A stretch of 64,000 nucleotides of DNA from assembly GCF_009727055.1 (NCBI RefSeq), contig NC_052354.1, positions 46,820,263-46,884,262 on the forward strand, read 5' to 3'. The notes below the pieces were generated by a model that was not told the origin of the DNA, searched no databases, and worked only from the letters and a program-made list of their open reading frames with translations. This document shows, one piece after another, positions 47,985 through 59,889 of this stretch. The translations under genes were made by a program, and so were the position numbers. This DNA comes from Benincasa hispida (lineage: Eukaryota; Streptophyta; Magnoliopsida; Cucurbitales; Cucurbitaceae). Numbering within the stretch: the first letter of the stretch is position 1; each line of letters begins with the position of its first letter.

Positions 47985-49600
47985 GTAGGTCTGTACCTTA
48001 CCAGCTTAGTCTCATTTTCTTTTATAGATCCATTTACAACCTATAGGTTTTACCCCATCTAGTTGATTTACAAGTTCATAGACTGAATTATAGTACATAA
48101 ACTTCATTTGAATTATAGTACATAGACTCCATTTCGAGATCCATGGCTTTTATCCACTGGTCTCGGTCTACATCTTCCATTGTCTGTTTAAAGGTCAATG
48201 GATCCTCTAAACCATTATCAAATATAACGACCTGAGTTTCTGTCAGACCCATAAAATGGTCAGGCTGTGGAACAACCCTCCCACTATGTCGACACACTCT
48301 CAACTCTTGAGAATGATGTGACTGACCAGATGTACCAGTTTCATCAACAACTCTTGTTGATGGATTGGCTTCATTAACAACTATTGTTGGTCACTCTGTA
48401 GTTTCCTTGGACATTTCATTCAATACTAGTTTACTGCGAGGTTGATGATTTTTTATGTGGCCCTCCTCCAAGAATGTAGTGTTTGTCGATACAGACACTT
48501 TATCATCTAAGGATCATAAAATTACCAACTTTTGTTTCTCTGGGGTATCCTACAAATAGACATACTTTTGAATGACATTCTAATTTCTTCAGATTCTACA
48601 CCAACACATGTGTCGAGCATCTCCAAATCCTGAAGTGAAGTAAACTACCTTTACACCATCTCTATAACTAATATAGTGTTTCAGAAATACTTTTTGGAGG
48701 AATCATGTTCAAAATATATATTGAAATATGTATTGCGTATCCCAAAAATGAATTAGGCAACTGAGCATAACTCATCATTGGACGAACCATGTCTAACAAG
48801 GTTATAGTCTCCTTTCCGCTATACCATTCTGTTGAGGTGTACCGGGTGCGTTGAGCTGAGATTGAATTTCGTATTTTACCAAATAGTCCTGGAATTCCAA
48901 GTCCATATACTCACCACCTCGATCTGATTGAAGTGTTTTAATCTTTTTACCTAATAGGTCATCAACCTCTGCCTTATACTCCTTGAACTTTTCAAGAGTT
49001 TTGGACTTATGATGCATTAGGTAAAGCAATATCTAGAATAGTCATTAATAAAACTGACGAAATATTCAGATCCTCCTCGAGCCTTAACATTTATCGGACC
49101 ACAAAGATCTGAATATACAAGTTCTAAGGGTTCTTTGGCTCTTAGACATTTTCTTGTAAAAGATCTTTTAATTATTTTACCATCAAGACATGACTCACAT
49201 AGAGGTAAAGAGTTGTCTTCTAACTGATTTAGGAGTACACTCTTAACCAATCTCTCAATCCTAATGAGATTTATGTGTCCAAGTCTTAAGTGCCAAAGAT
49301 AGGCATTAGGAGAAATTTTTCGTTTTAGTTGTTTTAAACATCTCTATATTTAAAATAGTTTTTGTCTCATTTGGTTTTAACACATACTAGTTACTTTCAA
49401 GTTTAGCAGAACATAATTGAACACCTCTTGAAGAATGAACACTTCATTAATTTCAAAAGTGACTTTGTACATATGTTATAATAAACAAGAGATTGATATT
49501 AAGTTCTTTCTCATGTCAGGTATATAATAACCATTTTCTAACAAAATGTAAATATCTCAAAAAAAAAAAAAATAACTTCAAATCTCTCACTACATGAGCT
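47985..49600 (-). pseudogene. Element C RT start and integrase, broken
   Basis: Right after LTR B the minus strand resumes at the RT position lost at 33416, and 48088-48303 carries the INT-RT linker (LTFKQTMEDVDRDQWIKAMD). 48802-49029 and 49017-49250 give the integrase core: YSDLCGPINVKARGG (first aspartate), LQSDRGGEYMD (second), QQNGIAERR (glutamate), and the zinc-region tail CESCLDGK. All three catalytic residues are present, but a frameshift separates the two core halves near 49020 and further breaks lie downstream. Confidence 0.88.
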
Positions 49601-50402
49601 GAGATGACATCTCTTGTTCCCACCTTGAAAGTCATCTCGCTTTCTGCAAAATATTCAGAGAAATTCCTTTTCCAGTGCTCATCTTTATTGCAATGCTAAC
49701 ATTTACCTTTAGCAACCTTAGCTTTGCTTTTTTTGCAGGAGCTTTCTTTTTCACTTTTCCCTTATTCTTTATTTGGATACTCTTATCCTTAAAATTTGAA
49801 GGTCCATATTTTGTATCAGAGGATTTAGTCTCAGAGGACGATCCTTTTTGGAACTTGTTCGGGGTAACCACATTTGCTTAACCTTTCTATCCCTTATTCT
49901 TCATAAGAGACTGATAAGTCTGGAGCTTGTTCAGAAGAGTAATTTAGATTATATTCTATTTTATTTGTCATTAAATTTTGTCTAAACTGCAGGAAACTCT
50001 TCGAAACAGATTCCATGATGAAACATACCTGGCTTTTCTTATCAATGACAGTCTCATTTGCCTCCGCAATATTGAAGTGGACCATCATGTCCAGGACATG
50101 TTCTCTATGTAATGAATCCATGATCGCCTTAGCGATGACCATGCTCTCGTGCTTCTTAGTCAAAACATCTTATATGTTTGCTAAGATATAGGCTTGGGCT
50201 TTCTCATTCGTCTTAACCATTTGTTATATGCATCCGAAACATTTCGGTTTGCGGTCGAGTTGGGAACCGAAGGACATTCCTCCATTAAAACAAACCTCAA
50301 ATCATTTTTTACTAGTATCGTATTGATATTTGATTTCCAGGTTGAATAACCATCGCCGTTAAACTTATCGGAAGCTAAAAGTTGAATGATAGAGTTCGAC
50401 AT
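49601..50402 (-). pseudogene. Element C gag, broken
   Basis: The ATG at 50402 opens MSNSIIQLLASDKFNGDGYS, with YSTWK intact. Frames 50181-50402 and 49894-50163 give the gag core (TILVKNDLRFVLMEECP, REHVLDMMVHFNIAEAN). 49632-49871 gives the Lys-rich segment. The zinc knuckle at about 49660-49710 reads C-stop-H-C, then DEHWKRN with Phe in place of the last Cys. It is broken both as frame and as knuckle. Confidence 0.85.
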
Positions 50403-51431
50403 ACTGAAAATATAAACAAATGTATTAGTAAACTAGTTTTAATTTAATTTTAGCAAAAATAATAATCTACCCATATCTCATTATTAATTGAAACGATACT
50501 TTAGTGAGTCAGAATAGATGCTACCGAGGGCAGTCAAATATTTCTTCACTGATGCAGGACATTCTTGACTAAATACTAATGTCAGAATATCTCTTTATTC
50601 CTATAGTCATTTAGCTATCGTTTTTTTGTCAAGAACTTACTAACACTTAGTAACTCTTGTAAGTGTGACCCTCCATTTTCAAATTTTAGGGAACGGTATC
50701 AACAAGCTCCCGAATTGGAAGACAATGCTGAAGATGAAACTAAAAAATCCTATTCATTTATGAAGTTTGGGATGTTACGGTCTCTATGTTACAACCCTCC
50801 AAATGAGTGGTTGCCTAAAAATGACACACAGTTGGAACATAGGAATCTCATGATGCAACCTAATGGAAGAGACCGCAATATACGTTGAAACATTTCCTTC
50901 ACCCACTTACTATGAACTACTTCCCTTATTCACCTTGTTATTAACCCATGCAAACACTTTTCGAATGGAGTAGTTGGGGTAAAAGCGACACAAAGCCGAG
51001 CATGGATCTCATGGTGAACTCCTAGGGACATGGAGCTAAAAACAATATATCATATATATTATTAATCTTCCACTAAAGTGTTACACTTGTTTGGGTATAT
51101 ATTTACTTAGGTATATTCTGGCTAAAAACAACTTAAGTCTAGATATTTATCCAAGTATAACGTTTATATTTGGATTTAACCTACGATGTCTAAGTGATAA
51201 AGAAATTTATTACCTCACATCGCTCACTCATGCTCATAAAACCGAGTTAACAAAACTCAAGAACCGGCTAAAATCCCTAAGTAGTAGGTGTTTCGTAAAC
51301 CGTCAACTTAACTACCTCCAACCTTAGACAGGATTTAGCCCGGGTGAGTTTATAACCAAAGTTTTACAAGGTAACGGCCTATTTTAACTATTTAAAATAA
51401 GTTGTTATTTTCTAATCCTAAGTGAGATGCA

Positions 51432-52366
51432 TGTTCACACGAGGTTTCCTGAGAAACTTGTTTCGTGGAGTTGAATTTGAGTTGGTGTTGATGTTGAAGT
51501 TGATTTAATGCGATGTAGTTCGATCTCTAATACTTGATTCCTCTGATTCTCTCTCAGTTGGGTGAATACGCTTGACTTGAAGAAGAAAAGCACCAAACGT
51601 TCTTGAAGTAGAAGTCTTGGAAGAGTCTTTGTGTCTTCAAGGGTCTTCTGTCTTCTAGGAGTGCAGCTTCAGGAGTCTTGGGAGTTTTCTACTTGTTGAT
51701 GAATTCTCTAGGCTCTCTGAATGTAGAAAATGTTTGTATCTTCAAAGGACTTCAGTCTTCAGAATGCTTGTATCTTCAAAGAACTTCAGTCTTCAGAATG
51801 CTTGCATCTTCAAAGGACTTCAATCTTCAGAATGCTTGTATCTTCAAAGGACTTCAGTCTTCAAGTGTGGTCAGCTTCAGGAGTCAATGAGTCTTTTGAT
51901 TGTAGAGAATTCTCTATAAGCTCTCTGGAATATAGAATTGCTGACCCCTTCAAATGAGGAGAGCTTATCTATTTATAGAGTTCACAAGTGGGCTTGGGCT
52001 TGGTTGATCCATGGGTCTGGCTTTTGGGCCCAATTAGTTGGACTTGGGCTTGGTTGGTCCATGGGTTTGGCCTTTGGGCCCAATTAATCGGATTTAGGCC
52101 TAATTTGACATTTGGGTCAAATTCAACCTATTTTTGGGCTTAGTTGGACTTTGACCCAAATAATAATATCAAATTGGGTCAAATTAATCTTATCTGATTC
52201 AACGGTCATGATAAAACTATGTGGCGTCATCGAAGTTTGTCTTCAACTTCAATTCAAGACATATGTCAACTCCTAATTGAGCCCAAATTTAATGATTTGG
52301 AATTTCGTCATTAATTTAGTAGATGACGTGGCAACTTGTGATTGGTCTAAAATTTCTCATTAAACA
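51432..52366 (-). mobile_element. Solo LTR H (935 bp)
   Basis: It begins TGTTCACACGAGG, ends CATTAAACA, and is flanked by perfect ATGCA repeats (51427-51431 and 52367-52371). The host leader is continuous across it when compared with element A. A minus-strand TATA box (CTCTATAAATAG, near 51969-51980) and a 34-bp tandem repeat lie inside; the TATA orientation suggests a minus-oriented LTR. I do not recognise the family. Confidence 0.8.
51735..51871. repeat. 34-bp tandem repeat, four copies
   Basis: The unit includes TATCTTCAAAGGACTTCAG. The TATC (or CATC) marker recurs at 51737, 51771, 51805 and 51839. Because 34 is not a multiple of three, all three forward frames read near-identical short peptides, which creates overlapping spurious ORFs. 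Confidence 0.85.
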
Positions 52367-53119
52367 ATGCATTTTATCTTTGTTATAGATTTTAAATGTC
52401 CAGTTCATTTTATAACACTTCATAAAAGATAGACATGTTTTCAATCCATAACATTTATCCAACATTCCATAATTTAATATAACCAACTATATTAAACATG
52501 AAATTCTACACATGCACACTATATATTATAATACTTATAACATACTTTCAATGCATGCAACATGATTTTCCATGACATACTACATGACATACTTTATGCA
52601 AAAACAAGATTTAATTTTATTAAAACATACATTCATAATGCATAATTAATTAAATACACTAAGGTTGATTGGTTTTGACATCTTAAGCAAACAAACATCT
52701 AAACTACTACAATAATAATTCAAAAACTTGCTTGAATCGCTTCTAAACATTTCAAACCAACCTGAACCTTGTGAGGAAAAAAAAAACTTGAACTGCACCT
52801 TATAGGCACAAAAAAAAGGGTTGATTCGGACCAAAAATGACCCAAACTGAACCAAAAAATTGCTTCATCTTATGCTCACTTCTTGCTCCAAATCTTTAGT
52901 TACGACCTAATTTCAACTCTAATGCCTCTAGCAAATTTACAGTCTCTTCTTCACACATTAAAGCCTACAAGAAAGTGGGCAATTACAACAATTACAACAG
53001 AATTGAAGATTAAACAAGATGCCAAAACTGTAAAATATCCACTTTAGCAACCACAACATTCATCACATGAATGAAAACCCACCAAGCTAAAATTAATGCA
53101 AATTGAGTGCTTAAATCAT

Positions 53120-53131
53120 GCTCTGATATCA
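53120..53131 (-). other. Element C primer-binding site, one mismatch
   Basis: The minus strand reads TGATATCAGAGC against the TGGTATCAGAGC of the other elements, a single G to A change. Position and flanks match element A. Confidence 0.8.
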
Positions 53132-53142
53132 ATTTTAAAAGT

Positions 53143-53884
53143 TGGAATTCAACAAGCGGAAGAGATTTGCACTCTAATTGCATTGATTTTAGTAAATAAG
53201 CATACAAGGTCATATATAGCAAATTAGGGTCTGAATGTACAACCTTTGTAGAACTCAAAAAACGATGCAACCCTTCTTTGTTTTCTAATCATGAACAGTT
53301 CATAGACAACCACAAGAGTCTTCCTCGCTATTCTCCATTCTTGGGATGGATTCTGGGATCTAAATTGTGAAGAAATTGAAGGAAATTTTGGGATTGAAGA
53401 GATTTTGGTGTGAGAATTTGAAAGAACAAAATTATTTTAGAAAACAAATTTGCATGAACTTTTTCCTCCACTAATTTTCTTCTATTTATAGTGTAATTAC
53501 ATGTAAAAAGACTTAATCTCAAGTTGACATTTAATTTCGCATGCATTAAGTGAAATTTTAGATGTTTTAGTAAGTGAAAAAAGTGGGATAATTCCACCCA
53601 CTTGAAAAATACATTCAATCTTTTGAATTTTAAAAAAAGTCAAATTAAATGAATTTTAATTAAATAAAATTAATTCAAATAATTAATTTTAAATAAAATT
53701 CATTTCTTTAAAACTAATTTTAAATAAAATTAATTCTAATAATTAATCAAAATTAATTTAATATCAAATATTAAATTAATAAAATATCAATCCTGTACAT
53801 GAATCCCTTTTCACATGTTAATTTTTAAATCAAATTTACATAATTACACCTCTCCAATTTTGTTTAATTCAACAATTAAACTTA
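53143..53884 (-). repeat. Element C 5' LTR, truncated
   Basis: Next to the primer site, with segments parallel to LTR A in the same order (CACTCTAATTGC, GTACAACCTTT, GGATAATTCCA). The alignment is lost in an AT-rich stretch and LTR sequence ends at about 53884, where a CACTA-like end begins. The start is uncertain by about 10 bp. ORF 53010-53270 is a shadow. Confidence 0.65.
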
Positions 53885-54130
53885 TCGCTACTACAAAATC
53901 TACATTACTTGACACTTATAGTTTTAATTACTTGACGTTTCTTTGGAAAAAAGGTCAAGTAGTGACCTTTTAGAAAAGAAAATGTCAAGTAAAAGGGTTA
54001 AAAAAGCAGAGATTGACGGAATGTTTTGGATATTTTCACGTGAACCATTACTTGACACGTTTTTCGTGTCAAGTATAAGAAGCTCTTCCTTTACATATTT
54101 TTCGTGTAAAGCAAACTATAAAAAATAATA
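53885..54130. mobile_element. CACTA-like terminal region with subterminal repeats
   Basis: It opens TACTACAAAATC, one base from the CACTACAA start of CACTA elements. At least six copies of ACTTGACA or its inverse follow (about 53907, 53931, 53952, 53983, 54052 and 54069), like subterminal transposase-binding repeats. No matching opposite terminus was found. Confidence 0.45.
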
Positions 54131-55620
54131 TTTTTTAATCGTTGATTTTTGTTTCTCTCCCTTCCCTATTTTCATTTCCCTCTCAAATTTGGTTTCCCTA
54201 TCAAAATTATCAAATAAAATATAAAAAATAATCAATTTATTATTTTAAACAAGTAAAAGGGTTAAATGTGCCCCAGTAAAAAAAAAACTTCCCCTCATTC
54301 CTCGTTTTCTCTCTCGCAAACCCCCCTCCTCCGAAACCCTCTCTTAGCAGCACCCCACCAACCTCAGCCGACTCTCCCTCTCCTCGTTTCTGGGAGCCGT
54401 ACAACCAACCTCCGTTCATGTTGGATCACAGTCGCACGCGTGATGACATTCACCGTCGCTCTAGTCCGTGCCACTTGTAGTCGTTCAAGCCACCAAACGC
54501 CATTCGACAAACCGCCAAGGCTCAATCGCTCGTTTTGTGCGGTTCGCCCTACACATCAACCGCCAGAGTTCGTCAGCCCTGCAGATCCACTATCGTTCTC
54601 ATCGGTTGTGCTCAGTCGTTACCTAGTCGGTTGACCGCCAGTTTTTTTCTCTTTTTCTCCAGCTCTTTCAGTCCTTGTTGTTTTGTGCCTCTAGTTGACT
54701 GAGCCATCATTGAACTGATGTTTAGCTCGTCCCGCAGTCGTTACTTTTTTGTCGATACCTTGGATTTGGGTAAAGATTGGTTTTTTTTTTTTTTTTTTGT
54801 GTGTGTGTAAGTTTAGTGGATTCCTTGAAAATCGTTGTTACCCATTAGCTCTTGGCCTCATTTGGTTGTATCTATTGTGATTTTGGTTTTTGATTGAAGG
54901 TTTGGAGCCTTTGAAGCCGTTGTCCAACAACATTAAGGATTGATTTTTGATGTTTTTGGTAAATATTTAATATTATTTTTCAAGGATGATTATATTGATT
55001 ATTGAAGCATCAATTTAAGCAAATACTTCGAGTAAGTGTTTTGGATGTATTGGTATGAATTTGTGATTTGGGCTATAATGTAGCATCTTCTGTAATGATT
55101 TGCTTGTTTGAATGTTTGATGACGAGATTGATTTTGAAGTGTTGGAAGGAGTTGAGTTGTCGTCCAATAGGTTTGAGACCGATCTTGGCAAGGTTTTGGT
55201 AAGTTTGGAGGTTAGTATTAATAGTTCTTTGTTACCCATTGAAGTATTGATCTAATAATTGAGTTATTTTCAAATTTTGATGTTCAATTTAAAGATTTCA
55301 AGGGATTGGAGACACTATCCAACAAAGTTAATGATGTTTAGACGTTTTGATAGGTATTAAGGTCTTGAAACTCTTTTGGAATTGTTATATAGTTGCTGGA
55401 ATTTGCGTTTTGTAACCACTATTATTGAACTTTTCATAGGTTGGATTACTTTGTTGTAGTTTTGAAGTAGCATTTGAATCAAGCCACACTTTGGGTAATC
55501 TATTTGGAGTTAATTGGTTATTTTGGTGAATGAACTTTTGAAGAAATTTTTTTTTGCTTGCAGATAAGATTGGGTTTCCAATATTCTCTATTTTTTATTA
55601 CTTGTAGATAAGATAAGTTG
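54131..55620. other. Non-coding or 5'-UTR-like region
   Basis: A pyrimidine- and C-rich stretch (54290-54720) with an ORF (54266-54634) lacking any domain, a T homopolymer near 54781-54800, then intron-like TG-rich sequence. It could be the 5' part of a transposon gene or of the captured gene that follows. I cannot decide. Confidence 0.4.
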
Positions 55621-55815
55621 TGAAAGTTGTGAAAGTTGGGGGAAAGGTACCTACATTCTTCTATTTTAAATTTTAGCATATGCTTGATTTGTTGATAATT
55701 TTCTTTCTCTTTATTATATTTTCTCAAATCTCTCTCATCGTCCTTTGTTTTGCAGTGAAAGGTAATTGTTCCTCCTGAGGCTGGATATGGTCAAAAGAGA
55801 ATAAATGAAATTCCA
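55621..55815 (+). pseudogene. FKBP-type peptidyl-prolyl isomerase exon fragments
   Basis: Two short exons around a 109-bp GT-AG intron. The first ends VKVGGK at 55646. The second (55756-55815, 20 codons) reads stop-KVIVPPEAGYGQKRINEIP. GGK-R-K-VIVPPE..GYG..EIP is the C-terminal part of the FK506-binding protein fold found in plant FKBPs. The in-frame TGA sits where R is expected (CGA to TGA). A further possible exon (VDLLKQG) starts near 56000. With no upstream FKBP domain recognised, it is a gene fragment, perhaps captured by the flanking CACTA-like element. Confidence 0.65.
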
Positions 55816-56145
55816 GTAAATCCCTAACTTTAAGTTGTAGATATTTTTTAAGTTTTTAGTATGATATTTTTTCCATTGCATAAAGTAAGCCAATCATATA
55901 CATTTTTCCTTGTGCGTGACTTTTTGTCATTGTTGTATCTTAACACTTATTTCTATATTTTAAAATTTGATGTTATCGCCCTTTATTCTATTTTGCAGGT
56001 TGACTTGCTTAAACAAGGCTTGTCTGACCCTTAGTTCTCGATCTTTAGACTTCAAAGCTCAATATATAGATTAAATAATGTATTTTGTTGAGAGGTTACT
56101 TATTAAACAATTTGTCACTTTTGTGTTTATTGAAAGTTGAGTTTT
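55816..56145. other. Intron-like sequence after the FKBP fragment
   Basis: T-rich sequence with a splice-acceptor-like TTTTGCAG near 55999 followed by an 11-codon open stretch (VDLLKQGLSDP) ending in TAG. Otherwise nothing is recognised. Confidence 0.4.
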
Positions 56146-57078
56146 GTATATGTTAATTTGAACACTTCAAATTAACCAAAAATTTGATTCTCAACTTGAA
56201 CCTGAGCTACCAAGGGGACCTCATGGCCCTGTAGCTTGAAGCTCCAACGGTACGTGAATAACTTATTAAACTCTTTAATCACGGGATCCACTATCTGTTA
56301 ACTCTTGGTCATTCCACTAAAGACCGAATATATTTATGTGTCCATATGACCAATCAATAGTGCGAAGACCGTTCACAAATCGTTCGTAAGTACAGCTGGT
56401 CCAATTTACCGTTTTGCCCATGTAGTTACATTTAACTCCTTAAGTACCACTGATTCCTCTAATGAACAATAAGTCATAGTTCCACTATGACTGAGTCCTC
56501 TCTTCCAAAGAGAGGGTGTGGCCACTATGTTCAAGACTCAGAATCAGTTCTTAAGGGAATAATTTATCTACTTATCCTTGCTTCAAGGAATGAGTGAATT
56601 TCGTCTTGTGTAGTTGAGTTCCCAGCTCTCCAATTAGACAAATCCCCAAAATGGTAGGTTTGTTGAGTTGGCAATCTGGCCACTCTCACCAATACAAATC
56701 AAAGGACCGCCCTCATGAGTAGGAGTTCCCAACTAACCCAGGATTAAGGTCATGTTATCTATGGTCATTTTAGTGAAATGTAAGTCTCAATTATCAACAC
56801 TTGTAATATCTACAAAGCAGGCTGTATCCATAGGGTTAACAAGATAAGGTATCCCTCCTTTATCCATCTACTACAAACCATTTAGATTATTACTTAAGGC
56901 ATGATCCACTTGTATGTCTCACATACATGCTTAAGTTAAATGAAATAAACACGGATTTTAGTTCAATGAATCTAAGTAAATGCATATAAAATAACATTTA
57001 TTTTATTAATAATAATATGTTTACAAAATGTTTACAAGCTACGAGACCACCGGGAGAATTAGGACATCAATTCTAACA
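56146..57078 (-). repeat. B-like Copia LTR fragment
   Basis: It matches the U3 part of LTR B (TTGAACACTTCAAATTAACC through GGGAGAATTAGGACATCAA) and ends TCTAACA. The U5 half is missing and no polypurine tract follows, so it is a truncated relic. Confidence 0.75.
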
Positions 57079-57865
57079 ATTTTGAGTGTTCCAAAATAGA
57101 AAGGATATTGAAAATCAAATATTCCTTAACTTTAAATTTTTAGTTAAATTTGATATGGATATGTCAAATATGCTTAATTATATCAGTATGTTCAAAATTG
57201 TTGTATAAAATATGTCATTTAGATTAAAATTTATCATGAATTACAAATCATACATCTTATTCTTAAATATAATTATTATCTCAGAAAGATTTGATTGAGA
57301 TCTTTTCTGAATCAATTCGCATTTCTATATCTTTGAATATAATTATTATATATGAAAAATTAAATTAAGATATTTATTTTCTTAATTGGATTGCATATTT
57401 CTATATAAGATTTGAGTTTCTTTTAAATAAAGGTAAAATTCTCTCGTAATAATATTATCTTTTATTCGTTAAGATTTTCTTCTAATAATATTATTTTATC
57501 TTTCAAATGAGAATAAACATTCAAAATTATCTTTAATTTTATTTGCAAAGATTCAAGATATTAAAGATTATTTCTTAAATTGAATTTGTTTTAATGAAAT
57601 TAATAATTCACTTAGAAGTTAACTCCTAATTAAAAGATTAATGAATTAGAAATAAAAAATGACTAAGCAAACTCTGTCTTAGGATTGTTCGGGCTAGATT
57701 GAGGTATTTAAGTTGACCATAAAGGAACACCTCTACCTGAAAACTAACCTGAGAGTTGAGTTCAATTTTTGCTTGCTATGCTAGAATTGAAATTTACTTG
57801 ATTGTTGAATATTTAAATTATTCTCATATGGATAAATTTATGAGCTTTGAAATTTATATATAGTG

Positions 57866-57903
<38 letters not shown>

Positions 57904-58679
57904 ATTGAATTTCTTTATGGCAAAGTTTGAAAGTTATGCATAATAGCTAATTACTCTTCCTAAAGCTAATTTTGATTTAATACACCTAAAGTTGCTTAAA
58001 TCAATTGGTGCTCATTGTTTTTGTCTACCACATGTAGTTGCACATATTTTAAATTAATAAATGCTCATAAACTAATAAGCATATATCAAACATGCAATGC
58101 TCTTGTATTAGCAGTTTGAGAAAGAAAGTTTGAAACATTGTGATGAATATTTATCTAATACTTTTTGAGGTTGAATAAAACATACGGACAAATGCTTCTA
58201 TGAAAAATAATGACTTTCCACCAAATAATATAATATCATTCCCTAAAAAGAATATTCCAATATTTAATCATTGAGGTCAGAATCATGTTAATAAGGGAAG
58301 AAGTAACTATCTTATTAAAACCACACATATACAATGTTTTGAAGGAAAATTTCATTTTCCAAACGTGATACAAAAGAGACAATAATCTTGTACCTATTGT
58401 ACAATAAGAATCTCTATGCCAGTTGAGCTACGCTCTTGTTCTGCGTAACAAGTAAAGTAAGAATTTGCTAGAAAATAATATTTTTCCAAAGGAGAAAAAT
58501 TGATACTTGATATATTTTATTCTCTTATAAATCAAAGAGAAGTTTAGTAAATTCGGAAGGTATATGTTGTATCATCTAGGAATATTGATAATAAGAATAA
58601 TATATAATATTTATATATTCTATCTATTGTCTTCTATGGGATATACATGTAGAAAAGTTATGTTTTTCCTTCTAAATTG
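57079..58679. other. AT-rich non-coding region with an (AT)16 microsatellite
   Basis: No gene is seen. A pure AT dinucleotide run occupies 57869-57900. Parts may belong to the decayed Copia element that follows, but I could not recognise gag. Confidence 0.55.
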
Positions 58680-59720
58680 TATTCACACATATTTGTGGCA
58701 GTTGAAATATATGCAACAATGAACCTGAAGTTCATTGATCCAATTATATTTTCCTTTGGCATGATGAGTTATTTTTGGTCAATAGTGAAAACAATTATTG
58801 AAAATATTACATTGACATCCATTAAATAACTAGAAGATTCTCCCATCTAATAAATTGTCATGGTGTCTTGTTCTCAAAAGATTAATTATCAAACCGCCAC
58901 TAGCTAAAATTGAAATTGAACCTTTCCTACTTTTGGAACAAATTCATGGTTTTATGATTTTTGTTGAAGCATCCAGTTGATGGTCACATATATACTTATT
59001 ATTTTGTTTTGATAATGCTAGTGAGTTTACATCCCAAACATTTGATAATTGATTGGAATAAGTATTGAACATCATATAGCTTATGTTCAAATAGCAAAAC
59101 TTCTAGATATGTATGAGATCATGTTAGTGTATGCTTGACCAATGACTAATGAGCTTCTGGCTAGAAGCCAAATATATTTCATATGCGAGATATGCAATAA
59201 ATGTTTAAATTATTGTACAACAACAATTAAGATGACAGAGCAATTAGAATCTATGTTGAAATTGATTTTACATCAATTAATTACTTTGAACTCCTGACAT
59301 GGATTATTTACTACACAATTTAATTATTATTAATGAGACAAGATTTCTAACATAGGGGAGAGGATTTAAGGAAAATTGAAAAACTAAATCAAATAAAATA
59401 CATAAGCATTGTCTCATTTTGATCATCATATAGATCACTTTGAACCAGAAGTTTAAAAGATAATTCATTTGTAATTATTGAAAATTAATGCTAAATACAT
59501 TTATAGAACATTTACAGTTGCAAGAAAGTGACCAAGTTATATCCCAATGTAACAAGTTGTCAATACTAATGAGTCTACAACATGCCTAAACTGTGATAGA
59601 CAAATGAGTTCCAAAGATAAAGATCCTTAAAAAAGAAGTAGTTAATCAATGACTCAGTTGAGAATATGGATATTACAGAAGAAAATCTAAATGTAATAGA
59701 AGGTCGTTGTGGCCGAATGA
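58680..59720 (+). pseudogene. Decayed Copia integrase-region pseudogene
   Basis: Forward translation from about 58720 gives a degraded zinc-region segment (FFGMMS...IIENITLTSIK). From 58917 it reads EQIHGFMIFVEASS-stop-WSHI and then DNASEFTSQTFDN, corresponding to the Copia integrase ASTRWSH and DNAGEFTSQ blocks. Near 59590 CLKRDRQMSSKDKDP follows, the linker typical of a different Copia lineage from A, B and C. Stops are frequent and RT is not recognisable. This is an old, independent insertion. Confidence 0.75.
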
Positions 59721-59889
59721 GTAAATTTTCTTAGAAATTAACTACATTAAGGAAAGACACAAGGAAGTATGGGAAGAGGCAAAAAAATGCATAAAAAATA
59801 CGATCCCCTCGTTGACATACCTGAAGATCTGAACATTAAATTTCAGAAGTGATGGACAACATAGACTCTACTGCGATGATACAGAGGAT

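Larger units (their letters stand above)
50403..53119 (-). other. Element C leader, interrupted by solo LTR H
   Basis: Without solo LTR H the leader is about 1.78 kb, almost the length of element A's. It shares the CCCACTTACTATGAACTAC, TGTAAGTGTGACCCTCC and CTAATTTCAACTCTAATG segments. No coding capacity is seen. Confidence 0.7.
17541..53884 (-). mobile_element. Element C: Copia host element split by nested insertions
   Basis: Three fragments (17541-20670, 32379-33416, 47985-53884) make one minus-strand Copia element. They hold, respectively, 3' LTR plus RNase H end; RNase H plus RT; and RT start, INT, gag, leader, primer site and 5' LTR. The first break carries a perfect TAGAT duplication and the second CTAGG/GTAGG, and the coding sequence resumes at the expected residue across both. 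Nested inside are G (20671-32378), B (33417-47984), E (17932-19809) and H (51432-52366). Both outer LTRs are truncated, so the original TSD cannot be seen. Confidence 0.87.

Noticed and set aside
51735..51871. CRISPR-like repeat
   Set aside because: Direct 34-bp tandem repeats without unique spacers, in a plant LTR.
54266..54634. 122-codon Pro/Ser-rich ORF as a host gene
   Set aside because: No domain, no conserved motif, and a C-rich UTR-like composition; left as undetermined.
58380..58460. Possible tRNA-derived SINE (GCCAGTTGAGCTACGCTC)
   Set aside because: Resembles a tRNA B-box-like stretch, but no A box, cloverleaf or tail could be recognised.
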